Source: Bacteriovoracaceae bacterium UBA6261 (GTDB lineage: Bacteria; Bdellovibrionota; Bacteriovoracia; Bacteriovoracales; Bacteriovoracaceae). Taken from it: 64,000 nt of DNA. The notes under the pieces were generated by a model. It did not search any database and was not told the origin of the DNA. It worked only from the letters and a program-made list of their open reading frames with translations. Of the stretch, positions 51,391 to 59,075 are shown one piece after another. Both the position numbers and the translations under genes were made by a program. Every line of letters starts with the position of its first letter. Position 1 is the first letter of the stretch. The DNA lies in assembly GCA_002440825.1 (NCBI GenBank), contig DJVH01000015.1:1-64000 (forward strand). The letters run 5' to 3'.

Positions 51391-51857
51391 GAACGTTATT
51401 ATTAATTCTATTGGCCGGACTATTTCTGTATTCATGCTCGACGAAGCAAATTTCTTCGTCGGGCCTTTCAAAAGTAGAGAAATTGGACGACGTTGCAAAC
51501 TTTCTGACTCTCGTGTCGGATGGTGAGAAAGAAGTAACTGAAGCCTGTGGATTAAGTGCTGCCGAGGCCCTTACATTGATGCAGCCTCTGCATGCTCGTC
51601 TTGATGAAGAGATTCAAACCGGAAAATATCTTATAATCGACAAACATCTCATCGATTGCGAAGTCAATTGTCATTGCGGCGTTTATTCGGATATCGCCCA
51701 GAACAGTCAGTTAAAGGACGATCTTTACAAGAAGGCCTCTACCTTTCCTCGCAAAAAGTTAATTGCGTGTGCCCAAAGAACATCGCAGTGGGTATGTAAA
51801 GATCCCTTGTTTGATGCTTTAAAAAGAGAAGCGGAACCAGCGTCCGACGCTCTTTAA
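51387..51857 (+). CDS. small Cys-rich lipoprotein, probable AUA start
   Basis: About 156 residues. Translated from codon ATA 51387, which overlaps the upstream TAA stop and sits 7 nt after GGAG (51376-51379), the N-terminus is [M]RTLLLILLAGLFLYSC, a good lipoprotein signal peptide. The first conventional candidate, TTG 51411, would give only MAGLFLYSC with no charged n-region. The mature part has a Cys cluster 'CEVNCHCGVYSD' and more Cys near the end ('LIACAQRTSQWVC'), suggesting disulfides or metal. Unrecognised family; probable partner of the deacetylase. Confidence 0.75.
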   Translation: MRTLLLILLAGLFLYSCSTKQISSSGLSKVEKLDDVANFLTLVSDGEKEVTEACGLSAAEALTLMQPLHARLDEEIQTGKYLIIDKHLIDCEVNCHCGVYSDIAQNSQLKDDLYKKASTFPRKKLIACAQRTSQWVCKDPLFDALKREAEPASDAL

Positions 51858-51942
51858 AATTGCCAAAAAACTTACTCTGAAAAATCTACAAGGTGTCGCA
51901 ATGGCACCGAATTCCCCCTTATCTATTCCTTGCTTTTTCGGG

Positions 51943-51957
51943 TTGTAAAAATTACAA
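51943..51957. promoter_or_regulatory. TTGTAA-AAA-TTACAA perfect palindrome upstream of L,D-transpeptidase
   Basis: Perfect 6-bp inverted repeat with 3-base centre, 84 bases before the start. The same 13-mer occurs at 26932. The 183-base gap 51858-52040 otherwise shows no clear -10; the leader ends with GGGGAG before ATG 52041. Confidence 0.45.
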
Positions 51958-52040
51958 AGTTCGATCACGAAACTTGATGGGGCGTTTTCGAAAGAGATAA
52001 GTTCCACCGGAAATTCATTTATCAAAATGGGGAGATTTCA

Positions 52041-53480
52041 ATGAATAAGGTAATCCTATCTGCCATGCTTGCAGCAAGTGTTCTGGCAACTGCAAATGCT
52101 GACGATCAAACGACAACACCAGCACCAGTTCCTGGACCTGTCACTCAACCGACACCAGCACCTGGACCAGTTTTTAATGATCAGCAAATTTATTGGATCA
52201 GCAGCAACAGTGTAAGAGTGAGAGCTTCTGGAGATCTGAATACAAAAATTCTTGGTGAACTTAGCTTGAATGATCAGGTGAAAGTAATCAACCCGACTCA
52301 AATTTACAACAATAAATATATCGAAGTTCAAGTTGTAAAAACTTACGATCCGATTGCTAAGTCAGAAAAATATTTTATCGCTTTCGAATTTCTTTCTCCT
52401 AAAAAAGTGGATTACAAAGAATTTTCTGGAAAATATTTTGTGGTCGTTAACGTCGCTACAGAAACACTTCGCGCCTACGAAAGAGTTTGTGCTGACAATA
52501 GTTGTCCGGCAAAAATGCTTATGGAATCAGAAGTCGTTGTAGGTGAGGATACTGATCATCCAAAAGAAGAACCAGGAAAGGGAAGATCTATTCTTGGCAG
52601 TTACCGTGTTACTGGCTGGTCAAAATTTTATCAGGATCCAGAAGTTCACTACCCCGCATGGTACCGCGATGGATACCCGGCAACTCCAGCAGCAGATGCT
52701 TCATGGAATGACTGGTTCTCTAAAAAAGTTATGCCACTTGATGAAAAAGGGAAACCAGAAGGAAAAATGCGCGGAGCTTTCGGTTGGTATACGGCCTTCG
52801 TCGCACCAGAAGCATACGGACAATGGACTCATGGAACTCTTGGTTGGGGTTCTGATAAGGATAAATTCATCAAGCGTGTAAAGAAACCTCTTATCAACAT
52901 GGTTTCTGATCCAAGAAGCTCTGGTTGTACCAGAAATAATAACGAAGCGATCGCCTTCATTAGAAACTTGATCGATGTAGGCGCTCCAATCATCAAAATT
53001 TACGCGAAGGAAGCTTATCTTGATCCTTCTCTTTCTCAATATCCAAATATGATTACTCCATGGAACTACGTTTTAACAAAAACAAGAAACCATGCTGTGG
53101 ATAGAGATCAGGTTCTCAATGCTCTTAAAATCAACGGTGCGGATCTGGATGCTTTCTGGCAGGCCAAACTTGCTGGTGGTGAATTGATTCTCGATCCAAA
53201 AGATCCTCTGAATCAGGTTATCGAAGTTGGGACGTACGATGTTGACTCTCACCCGGATATTATTGAATACACTCCAGGCGAAAAACTTTCCAAGCTGGCT
53301 AGAAAAGTAGGCCGCAAAGGGAATGTTTACGGTGTTAAAGACATCAATATGCACGGCACTTTCTTTGTCGATGCCGGTATGCTCGACAGCTACGCTCATC
53401 CGAATGAAATCGTAGAAGTCAGTGGGTTCATGGATGAAATGACTCCTCCATGGATGTCGATTAATAACTTGAGAAAATAA
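52041..53480 (+). CDS. secreted L,D-transpeptidase (YkuD) with SH3 domain
   Basis: 479 residues: signal peptide ending ATANA, a Pro/Thr linker, an SH3-like domain (about 50-120, 'SSNSVRVRASGDLNTKIL') and a YkuD catalytic domain with 'QWTHGTLGWG' and the nucleophile Cys296 in 'SDPRSSGCTRNNNEAI'. It would form 3-3 crosslinks in peptidoglycan or attach proteins or other D-amino acids to it. About 150 residues follow the active site, longer than usual, and may be a binding domain. It stands in a row of wall-modifying genes; in Bdellovibrio such enzymes strengthen the bdelloplast. Confidence 0.92.
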   Translation: MNKVILSAMLAASVLATANADDQTTTPAPVPGPVTQPTPAPGPVFNDQQIYWISSNSVRVRASGDLNTKILGELSLNDQVKVINPTQIYNNKYIEVQVVKTYDPIAKSEKYFIAFEFLSPKKVDYKEFSGKYFVVVNVATETLRAYERVCADNSCPAKMLMESEVVVGEDTDHPKEEPGKGRSILGSYRVTGWSKFYQDPEVHYPAWYRDGYPATPAADASWNDWFSKKVMPLDEKGKPEGKMRGAFGWYTAFVAPEAYGQWTHGTLGWGSDKDKFIKRVKKPLINMVSDPRSSGCTRNNNEAIAFIRNLIDVGAPIIKIYAKEAYLDPSLSQYPNMITPWNYVLTKTRNHAVDRDQVLNALKINGADLDAFWQAKLAGGELILDPKDPLNQVIEVGTYDVDSHPDIIEYTPGEKLSKLARKVGRKGNVYGVKDINMHGTFFVDAGMLDSYAHPNEIVEVSGFMDEMTPPWMSINNLRK

Positions 53481-53507
53481 TATTCAATCAGAGCAGGGAA
53501 AAAAATA

Positions 53508-54791
53508 ATGAAAGCACTTTTAATTGCCGCACTTTTGGTCGGAAACTCTTTCGCTAGCGAAAAAACAGATAAAGCCTGGTCTCAACAACTGGCCTCTCAA
53601 GGACTTGCTTCAGCTGATCAAGCTTATTGCTTCACCAATGAAGACGGAAAAGTTGAAGGGAAAAATGTTGATATGCGAGTGAGACTGGCTTCAGTTTCAA
53701 AACTTCTGGTTTCTCTTTGGGCCGTTGATAAACTCGGTGTTGATTATAAATACGAAACGAAACTTTTCATTAAGGGAAACAACCTTCACATCCAGGGATC
53801 TTATGATCCATTCCTTGGCAATGAAAAAATGTTCTATCTTCTTTCGCAATTGAATGAACAAGGTTACACAAAATTCGATACGATCACATTTGATAAGAAC
53901 ACGATCGTGTTTCCTGACGTTGCCTACCTGATTGATGAGTATCCAAGTGTTTCACCAGCAGCTGTCACAAGATATTTGAAGAATTACTTCAATTCAAAAT
54001 CATGGTCGGAAGATACAAAATCTGAATATAGAAACTACCGCGATCTTGCGAAGGCCGGTCGTTTTGTTGATCAGGTTAAATTCGAAGCTACCACTATTAA
54101 ATATTCAGAAAACAATCCTTTTGAAAATGATTCTGAAGCAAAGGTTCTGACTCTTTCTTCACCTGCGCTTTTCAGATATCTAAAGCAAATGAACATCAAG
54201 TCCAACAACTACGTTGCAGAGACCATTTTCCGTCAATTGGGTGCGAGTTCAAAATTTGGTCCGTATCTTCAAGACTCATTCGAGCTTAGCTCTGATAAAA
54301 TTCGTTTTTATTCAGGAAGTGGATTGCCGACTTTTATTGATGGCGTAAGAAAAGACAACTACGCTTCTTGTTCAATCATGCTGAATTTAATTACTGAATT
54401 GAAGAATAAAATTGAAACACAAAACAAAGAAATGGAAGATGTGGTTGCAGTTCCAGGAAGCGACGGCGGGACATTCAGAAACAGAATTTTCCCTGCAGAT
54501 TACAAAAACTCTTTTGTCGCAAAAACTGGTACATTAATGCATACATCAACGCTTGCAGGAATGATGAATACTCAAAACGGCATCAGCTTCTTTGGTATCT
54601 TTAACCAGTCGACAGACATTTCCGGATCGAAAATTGTCCAGAACAACATGGTTAAATCAATCATGACAGATATGGGTGGACCAAAAGCCTTCAACTACGA
54701 GTTCGAAGGATTCCATACTTATCCAAATGAAATGGTAAAAGACTTCGATTTCAGCGATGATTTCTCTTCTATTGAAGGCGAACTACACTAA
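53508..54791 (+). CDS. D-Ala-D-Ala carboxypeptidase/endopeptidase (PBP4/DacB, S13), short form
   Basis: 427 residues with a signal peptide. The three penicillin-binding motifs are S62-V-S-K65, S232-N-N234 and K339-T-G341 ('VAKTGTLMH'). It should cut D-Ala-D-Ala or DD-crosslinks. SxxK and SxN are 170 residues apart, some 70 fewer than in E. coli PBP4, which fits absence of the inserted domain III. The same lack is known for the two Bdellovibrio PBP4 enzymes that round up prey. RBS AGGG is 9 nt upstream; follows the L,D-transpeptidase by 27 nt. Confidence 0.92.
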   Translation: MKALLIAALLVGNSFASEKTDKAWSQQLASQGLASADQAYCFTNEDGKVEGKNVDMRVRLASVSKLLVSLWAVDKLGVDYKYETKLFIKGNNLHIQGSYDPFLGNEKMFYLLSQLNEQGYTKFDTITFDKNTIVFPDVAYLIDEYPSVSPAAVTRYLKNYFNSKSWSEDTKSEYRNYRDLAKAGRFVDQVKFEATTIKYSENNPFENDSEAKVLTLSSPALFRYLKQMNIKSNNYVAETIFRQLGASSKFGPYLQDSFELSSDKIRFYSGSGLPTFIDGVRKDNYASCSIMLNLITELKNKIETQNKEMEDVVAVPGSDGGTFRNRIFPADYKNSFVAKTGTLMHTSTLAGMMNTQNGISFFGIFNQSTDISGSKIVQNNMVKSIMTDMGGPKAFNYEFEGFHTYPNEMVKDFDFSDDFSSIEGELH

Positions 54792-54805
54792 GGTAAAACA
54801 ATCCG

Positions 54806-55534
54806 ATGCTTAAAATCTTTTTGATGGCGATTGCTTTGTCTGGTTCAGTCCTCGCAGCCGTTCCTAAACCGATCGATAAATTTAACTTTGAAGAGGCTCC
54901 AGTCCATGACCTGGGCGAGCCTCTTCTTTTATGGGCAACCAATTATCATTTGCCACAATTTACTGATGGTTCCGGAGATGTTCCACTGAGAGATATTGAA
55001 GGTAAAATACTCGGGCCTAAACTTTCGCTTCAGCAGTGGTGTAAAAGCGCCCTGGAAGGCTCTATCAGAATCATTTCCAAAAACAGACCTGCGCGGACTT
55101 ACAATTATGACGTCAGCAATGAATTGTTTCCCAATGACTGCTCAGCTTATTACAAATTCAACCTGGGGAAAACCAAGTTTAAACTGGCCAATGGTCCCTA
55201 TGGTGACGGAGTAAGAAATTTTATTCTTAGACCTTACAGAACGATTGCTACCGATCCAACAGTCATTCCTACAGGTACTGTTTTATACATTCCGGAAGCA
55301 AGAGGTTCCATCATTCAGGTATCAAAAACAGAAACCATTATTCATGACGGATATTTCTTTGCCGGCGATATGGGCGGCGCCATCAAGTCATTTCATATTG
55401 ATGTTTTCATCGGGGTATCGGACAGATCGACTTTTTTCCCATGGATTACTCATAACAGTGAAACACCTTTCAAGGCTTTCGTCGTGAAAGATCCACATAT
55501 CATTGAACAATTAACATTAGTTCACTCACGCTAA
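54806..55534 (+). CDS. secreted 3D-domain protein (MltA/RlpA-like barrel)
   Basis: 242 residues with signal peptide 'MLKIFLMAIALSGSVLA'. The 3D domain is marked by 'VIPTGTVLYIPEARG', 'FFAGDMGGAIKSFHIDVFIG' and the three conserved Asp residues of the family, as in MltA-type lytic transglycosylases. It probably binds or cleaves peptidoglycan glycan strands. It follows dacB by 14 nt in the wall-enzyme cluster. Confidence 0.88.
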   Translation: MLKIFLMAIALSGSVLAAVPKPIDKFNFEEAPVHDLGEPLLLWATNYHLPQFTDGSGDVPLRDIEGKILGPKLSLQQWCKSALEGSIRIISKNRPARTYNYDVSNELFPNDCSAYYKFNLGKTKFKLANGPYGDGVRNFILRPYRTIATDPTVIPTGTVLYIPEARGSIIQVSKTETIIHDGYFFAGDMGGAIKSFHIDVFIGVSDRSTFFPWITHNSETPFKAFVVKDPHIIEQLTLVHSR

Positions 55535-55559
55535 TTTCATAGAAATAAATTATTCCTCA

Positions 55560-55600
55560 GGATGCATTTTTCAATGCCATGAAGAGCATTGAATGCATCC
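55560..55600 (+). other. long intergenic hairpin without T-run
   Basis: Arms GGATGCATT-TTT-CAATGC (55560-55577) and GCATTG-AATGCATCC (55586-55600) pair over 15 bp with one TTT bulge and an 8-base loop. It lies between the 3D-domain gene and the next secreted-protein gene. Absence of a following T-run argues against simple termination. Confidence 0.6.
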
Positions 55601-55677
55601 GTGATCTTGTTGTATTCCTAGTGAGCTCCGATTGTCGGGGAAAACGATCAAGTTTTATGCAAACGAGGGGGATCATA

Positions 55678-56670
55678 ATGAAAAAAGGGATTTTGAAATC
55701 GTGTATTTTAGGGATGACGGCATTAGCTCTTTCAGCAGGAGCACTTCATGCACAAGACAGAATTAAAGTGTTGGACAGAATGATGTACACGATCAACCCA
55801 TCAGCAAAACTTGATGGACCACAATTTCGCGATGCCAGTTCAGCATCAGAAAAATCTGCTTACTTACAACAGGTCATCAAATCTATTTTGAAAGAAGCTG
55901 ATGCAAAAGCAGGAAAGTATCTTGAAGCGGGAGATACACAAGCTTACTACGCGTTCCTGACGATGGCCCTGACAGTTCCATTGCACGAAGGAGTATACAT
56001 CCATTTCAGAAATGTAGACGGCAACGTTTGTGTTCAAGAAGCCAACAGCGGAAACATGGTCAGAAAGTCGAGCGAAACAACTTATAAAATTTTTGCACAG
56101 TATTTTAAAGATCCAAAAATGCCGTTCTTTCCTGAGTGTTCGGAAATCAAATCTTCAACCGGTGTAAGACAAATGATCCGCGGAGGAGACGGTACGGATT
56201 TATCAATGATGCAAGTAAGTATCCGCTGGCACTTTGATGATTTCCTGGCCAACAAAAAGTATGAAAGTGTTTCGAGAACATTGAACTACGGCTTTAGCCA
56301 TCTTCTCAACGGATTTGATCCGGTCTATAGAAACGTATCGAACTATTCATGCATCTATGACAGAAGTCTTCCAAAAAGAAGAGTCAGCTATATCAACCTG
56401 ATCAAAGGAATATGGGCAGGAAAATACAACTCTGGTTCAATTGCACAGACATGTCGTTTTGCCGATCCTAATTCTCCATTCAAAAATCATGATGCGAACT
56501 TCGCAAAAAACCTCGATAAAATTCTTAACTTCAGCGGAGTTATTCCTGTTGATTACGTAGGGGACATAAGAGTTGATGGAGCAGCTGCCGATGCAATTAA
56601 GGAGATTGTGAAAAACTTGAAAGAATACAAAAACGAAAGATCAGCTTTGAATAGACTTTTAGGAAGATAA
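55678..56670 (+). CDS. secreted hypothetical protein
   Basis: 330 residues from ATG 55678, which follows GAGGGGG; the frame opens earlier at 55579 inside the hairpin loop but lacks a signal peptide there. Signal peptide 'MKKGILKSCILGMTALAL' with cleavage near LHA-Q. The mature chain is mainly helical, with 'PLHEGVYIHFRNVDGN' and several conserved-looking Cys. No known domain. Its place after the wall enzymes suggests a periplasmic or secreted partner. Confidence 0.8.
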   Translation: MKKGILKSCILGMTALALSAGALHAQDRIKVLDRMMYTINPSAKLDGPQFRDASSASEKSAYLQQVIKSILKEADAKAGKYLEAGDTQAYYAFLTMALTVPLHEGVYIHFRNVDGNVCVQEANSGNMVRKSSETTYKIFAQYFKDPKMPFFPECSEIKSSTGVRQMIRGGDGTDLSMMQVSIRWHFDDFLANKKYESVSRTLNYGFSHLLNGFDPVYRNVSNYSCIYDRSLPKRRVSYINLIKGIWAGKYNSGSIAQTCRFADPNSPFKNHDANFAKNLDKILNFSGVIPVDYVGDIRVDGAAADAIKEIVKNLKEYKNERSALNRLLGR

Positions 56671-56677
56671 GAGAAGA

Positions 56678-57553
56678 ATGAAATTAAAATTGATTTATGT
56701 TCTTTCATTAGCGGCTTGTGCCGGTCTGGTCGTAAAGGCCCAGACCGGCCATCGTTCACGGACGATTGCAGAAGCTGCTTCCCCTGTGAAAACTGAATCG
56801 ATTCTCGCAAGAGATAAACAGGCACTGGAAAAAAATATCAGCAAAGAAGTTCTCTTAAACGAGAACTGGAGTGCGATCAATGATTTTTCTTTGCCTGTAA
56901 AACAATTGATGGGCCTTAATCACAATCCCAGATCTCTTTTCAAGGTCAGCAAGCAATCAGTTTATGATCTGGCGAGCTGTCTGAAAAAAGATTTTTGTGG
57001 AATGGAAAGAAAAGACGAAAATGATGCTTACTTTGATGACACCAGAACTCCCGGGCATATTCTCCTGGGAAGAAACCTGGAAATTTTAAAAGAGTCCTTT
57101 GAGAATGATCCGTCACTGGTCAACGAAGTCGATTGGGATGTCATTAAGGATTTGACTGAAAGCTCAAATGAAAAAGTTCAGGTGCTCGCCGTAGAGATTT
57201 TAAAGAAATATAACCCGAAGGAAAATTCATCAGATAGTCTTCTGAAAGTCGTCGACAACTACAAAGGAAATGCTAAAGCTGATGCACTTGTTGAAATGTC
57301 CGGCGACATTTCAGAAGACGCTCATACGAGACTCCTTAATTCTATCGCAAAATCTTTTTCCTCTGATGATCCCAATACGGCGATCAGTGTAATGGAAAAA
57401 CTTCCTCAAATGCATCTCACCGTCCGCGAAATGGAAATGGTGGCCAACTATCTTTGTCATTACAAAGAAGAAGGAAGTGAAGAGCATAACTGGAAAATGA
57501 TTAAGTTCAGAATGAGCAAAGTAAATATTGATATGGACGCGGTTTGCCCTTAA
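56678..57553 (+). CDS. exported hypothetical protein, possibly helical-repeat
   Basis: 291 residues. The signal sequence 'MKLKLIYVLSLAACAGLVV' could end in lipobox LAAC or be cut after VKAQ. The mature chain is helical with repeated patterns ('WDVIKDLTESSNEKVQVLAVEIL') like HEAT-type repeats. No enzymatic motif. Follows the previous gene by 7 nt; ends in a 4-nt convergent overlap with the TonB-like gene. Confidence 0.78.
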   Translation: MKLKLIYVLSLAACAGLVVKAQTGHRSRTIAEAASPVKTESILARDKQALEKNISKEVLLNENWSAINDFSLPVKQLMGLNHNPRSLFKVSKQSVYDLASCLKKDFCGMERKDENDAYFDDTRTPGHILLGRNLEILKESFENDPSLVNEVDWDVIKDLTESSNEKVQVLAVEILKKYNPKENSSDSLLKVVDNYKGNAKADALVEMSGDISEDAHTRLLNSIAKSFSSDDPNTAISVMEKLPQMHLTVREMEMVANYLCHYKEEGSEEHNWKMIKFRMSKVNIDMDAVCP

Positions 57554-58110
57554 TTGTTCAGTTTGAACTGAAATGTTTTTTCAAAACTTCCTTCATGGCC
57601 TGATTTAATCCTCCAGGCCATCAACGCTTTTCTGGCGGACTCATCCAACATTTTTGTACCACTTGAATGGAGGATTTCAACCATCGTCACGGTTCCATCA
57701 GGATTATAATGGGCCTTGAGTTTGACGGTTCCCTCCAGACCGCGTTGACGAGCGAGCGGAGGATAAACAGGTTCAGCAGCGGAAAGAATAATGGACTCGC
57801 CGATATGGCCCCCGGTTCCATTTGCAGCTCCAACTGTGCCCCCTGAGTCTTGTCTTATTTCAGTTGCAGAAGACGTTGGGGCGGTAGCGAGCGCACTATT
57901 TTGGGATGACGTTTGGATATCCGGTGAACTGCGAACAGAATGATTTTTGGAAGGAGATTTTTTGGTGCTGAATCCCGCCAGGTCTATTCCCTGAGGGCCA
58001 GGCAGGACAGCGATTGCTGCGTCCGGGCTTTTCCTGAGGAGAAAATAGCCTAAAGGCAGGAGGTGAATAAGCACCGCCAGGATAAAGGGGACAAATTTGT
58101 TCAGTCGCAT
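57550..58110 (-). CDS. orphan TonB-family protein
   Basis: 186 residues: N-terminal membrane helix ('FVPFILAVLIHLLPLGYF'), a Ser/Thr/Pro-rich spacer and a TonB C-terminal domain ('PVYPPLARQRGLEGTVKL', 'ILHSSGTKMLDESARKALMAW'). It should transmit proton-motive force to an outer-membrane receptor. No ExbB/ExbD or TonB-dependent receptor is adjacent; it may borrow the TolQ-TolR pair at 33 kb or another stator. The start has AGGAT 8 nt upstream. Confidence 0.88.
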   Translation of the reverse strand: MRLNKFVPFILAVLIHLLPLGYFLLRKSPDAAIAVLPGPQGIDLAGFSTKKSPSKNHSVRSSPDIQTSSQNSALATAPTSSATEIRQDSGGTVGAANGTGGHIGESIILSAAEPVYPPLARQRGLEGTVKLKAHYNPDGTVTMVEILHSSGTKMLDESARKALMAWRIKSGHEGSFEKTFQFKLNN

Positions 58111-58114
58111 AAGT

Positions 58115-58179
58115 GAGTATCCTATTGTACAATTTTTGGGTTGGTCAATGTCATTGGATAAAAGTTTAAAAGGATACTC
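58115..58179. repeat. 9-bp inverted repeat spanning divergent start regions
   Basis: GAGTATCCT (58115-58123) and AGGATACTC (58171-58179) are perfect complements that each contain the ribosome-binding site of one of the two divergent genes. Confidence 0.4.
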
Positions 58180-58181
58180 CC

Positions 58182-59045
58182 ATGTTCATGGATAAAAAGT
58201 TTTTAAAGATGCGCGATGGCGCTGAACTTTATGTGCAGATTAAAGAAAGCGGCAGTCCCGTGTGGATTGTGGCAGTTCACGGTATTGGTGAACACATGGA
58301 GCGGCATAAGTATATTCCGGAATTATTTGGTCACGATTTTAATATTTTCCAGTTTGATCTACGCGGTCACGGCCGAAGCACGGGCAAACGAGCTTACGTC
58401 GATGATTTCGGCCTTTACATGGAAGACTTGAAAGAGATTATCCGCTTTCTTTCAGACCGCTACAGAATGGATCGCTATGTTCTGTTCGGACATTCAATGG
58501 GGGCGTTGATCGCCAGCGCGTTCATGCAGAATTTCGTAGAAGAGGCACGCTACCCGGAGAGATTTGTCATCAATGCTCCTCCTTGCGGCGCCCATGGAGT
58601 CTTTGGAGAAGTGTTGAAGATTCTTCCATCAGCTTTTTTTAAAGGTGCTTGTGAAATTCCTTATTCATTTCCCGTCGGCGGTCTGGTTGACTTAACTTAT
58701 TTGTCACACGATCCTCGTGTGAAAGAAGAATATATTCGCGATGAACTAAATTCAGTAAAGCTTCAATCTAAATTGATTTTTGAGTTGATGAAAACTGCCC
58801 AGGATACGTTCTCCAGACCCATCAGATCAAAATGCCCGAGCTTTGCTTCTGTCGGAAGTGCTGACAGAGTTGTCGGTTCTAAAGCAGTCATCGATTATTT
58901 TACGAATGTGGATAAATCTTTTAACTTTAAAGTTTTTGATGGGGCCTATCATGAGATCCACAACGAGATCGAGAAGTACCGCAAACCTTACTTTGATCAT
59001 TTGAAAAATATTTTCGGCGAAGTTCTTTTTAAACCGGAAGCCTAA
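58182..59045 (+). CDS. monoacylglycerol-lipase-like alpha/beta hydrolase
   Basis: 287 residues with a complete triad: Ser105 in 'LFGHSMGALIAS', Asp in 'GSADRVVG' and His in 'AYHEIHNE'. The lid region and 'DLRGHGRSTGKRAYVDDF' are typical of monoglyceride lipases (Hydrolase_4). It would release fatty acids from monoacylglycerols or lysophospholipids, perhaps from prey membranes. No signal peptide. RBS AAGGA lies 7 nt before ATG 58182. The hydrolase at 7958 is a paralog that has lost the Ser. Confidence 0.9.
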   Translation: MFMDKKFLKMRDGAELYVQIKESGSPVWIVAVHGIGEHMERHKYIPELFGHDFNIFQFDLRGHGRSTGKRAYVDDFGLYMEDLKEIIRFLSDRYRMDRYVLFGHSMGALIASAFMQNFVEEARYPERFVINAPPCGAHGVFGEVLKILPSAFFKGACEIPYSFPVGGLVDLTYLSHDPRVKEEYIRDELNSVKLQSKLIFELMKTAQDTFSRPIRSKCPSFASVGSADRVVGSKAVIDYFTNVDKSFNFKVFDGAYHEIHNEIEKYRKPYFDHLKNIFGEVLFKPEA

Positions 59046-59048
59046 GGC

Positions 59049-59075
59049 AAAGCTCTCTTTTTAAGAGAGCTTTTC
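59049..59075 (+). terminator. rho-independent terminator between convergent genes
   Basis: Stem AAGCTCTC (59050-59057) with GAGAGCTT (59065-59072), loop TTTTTAA, short T-run after. The stop codon of the minus-strand Ste24 gene (59061-59063) lies in the loop. Confidence 0.75.

Noticed and set aside
55579..55677. 33-codon extension of the secreted protein at 55678
   Set aside because: It would start inside the hairpin loop and bury the signal peptide; ATG 55678 has GAGGGGG upstream.
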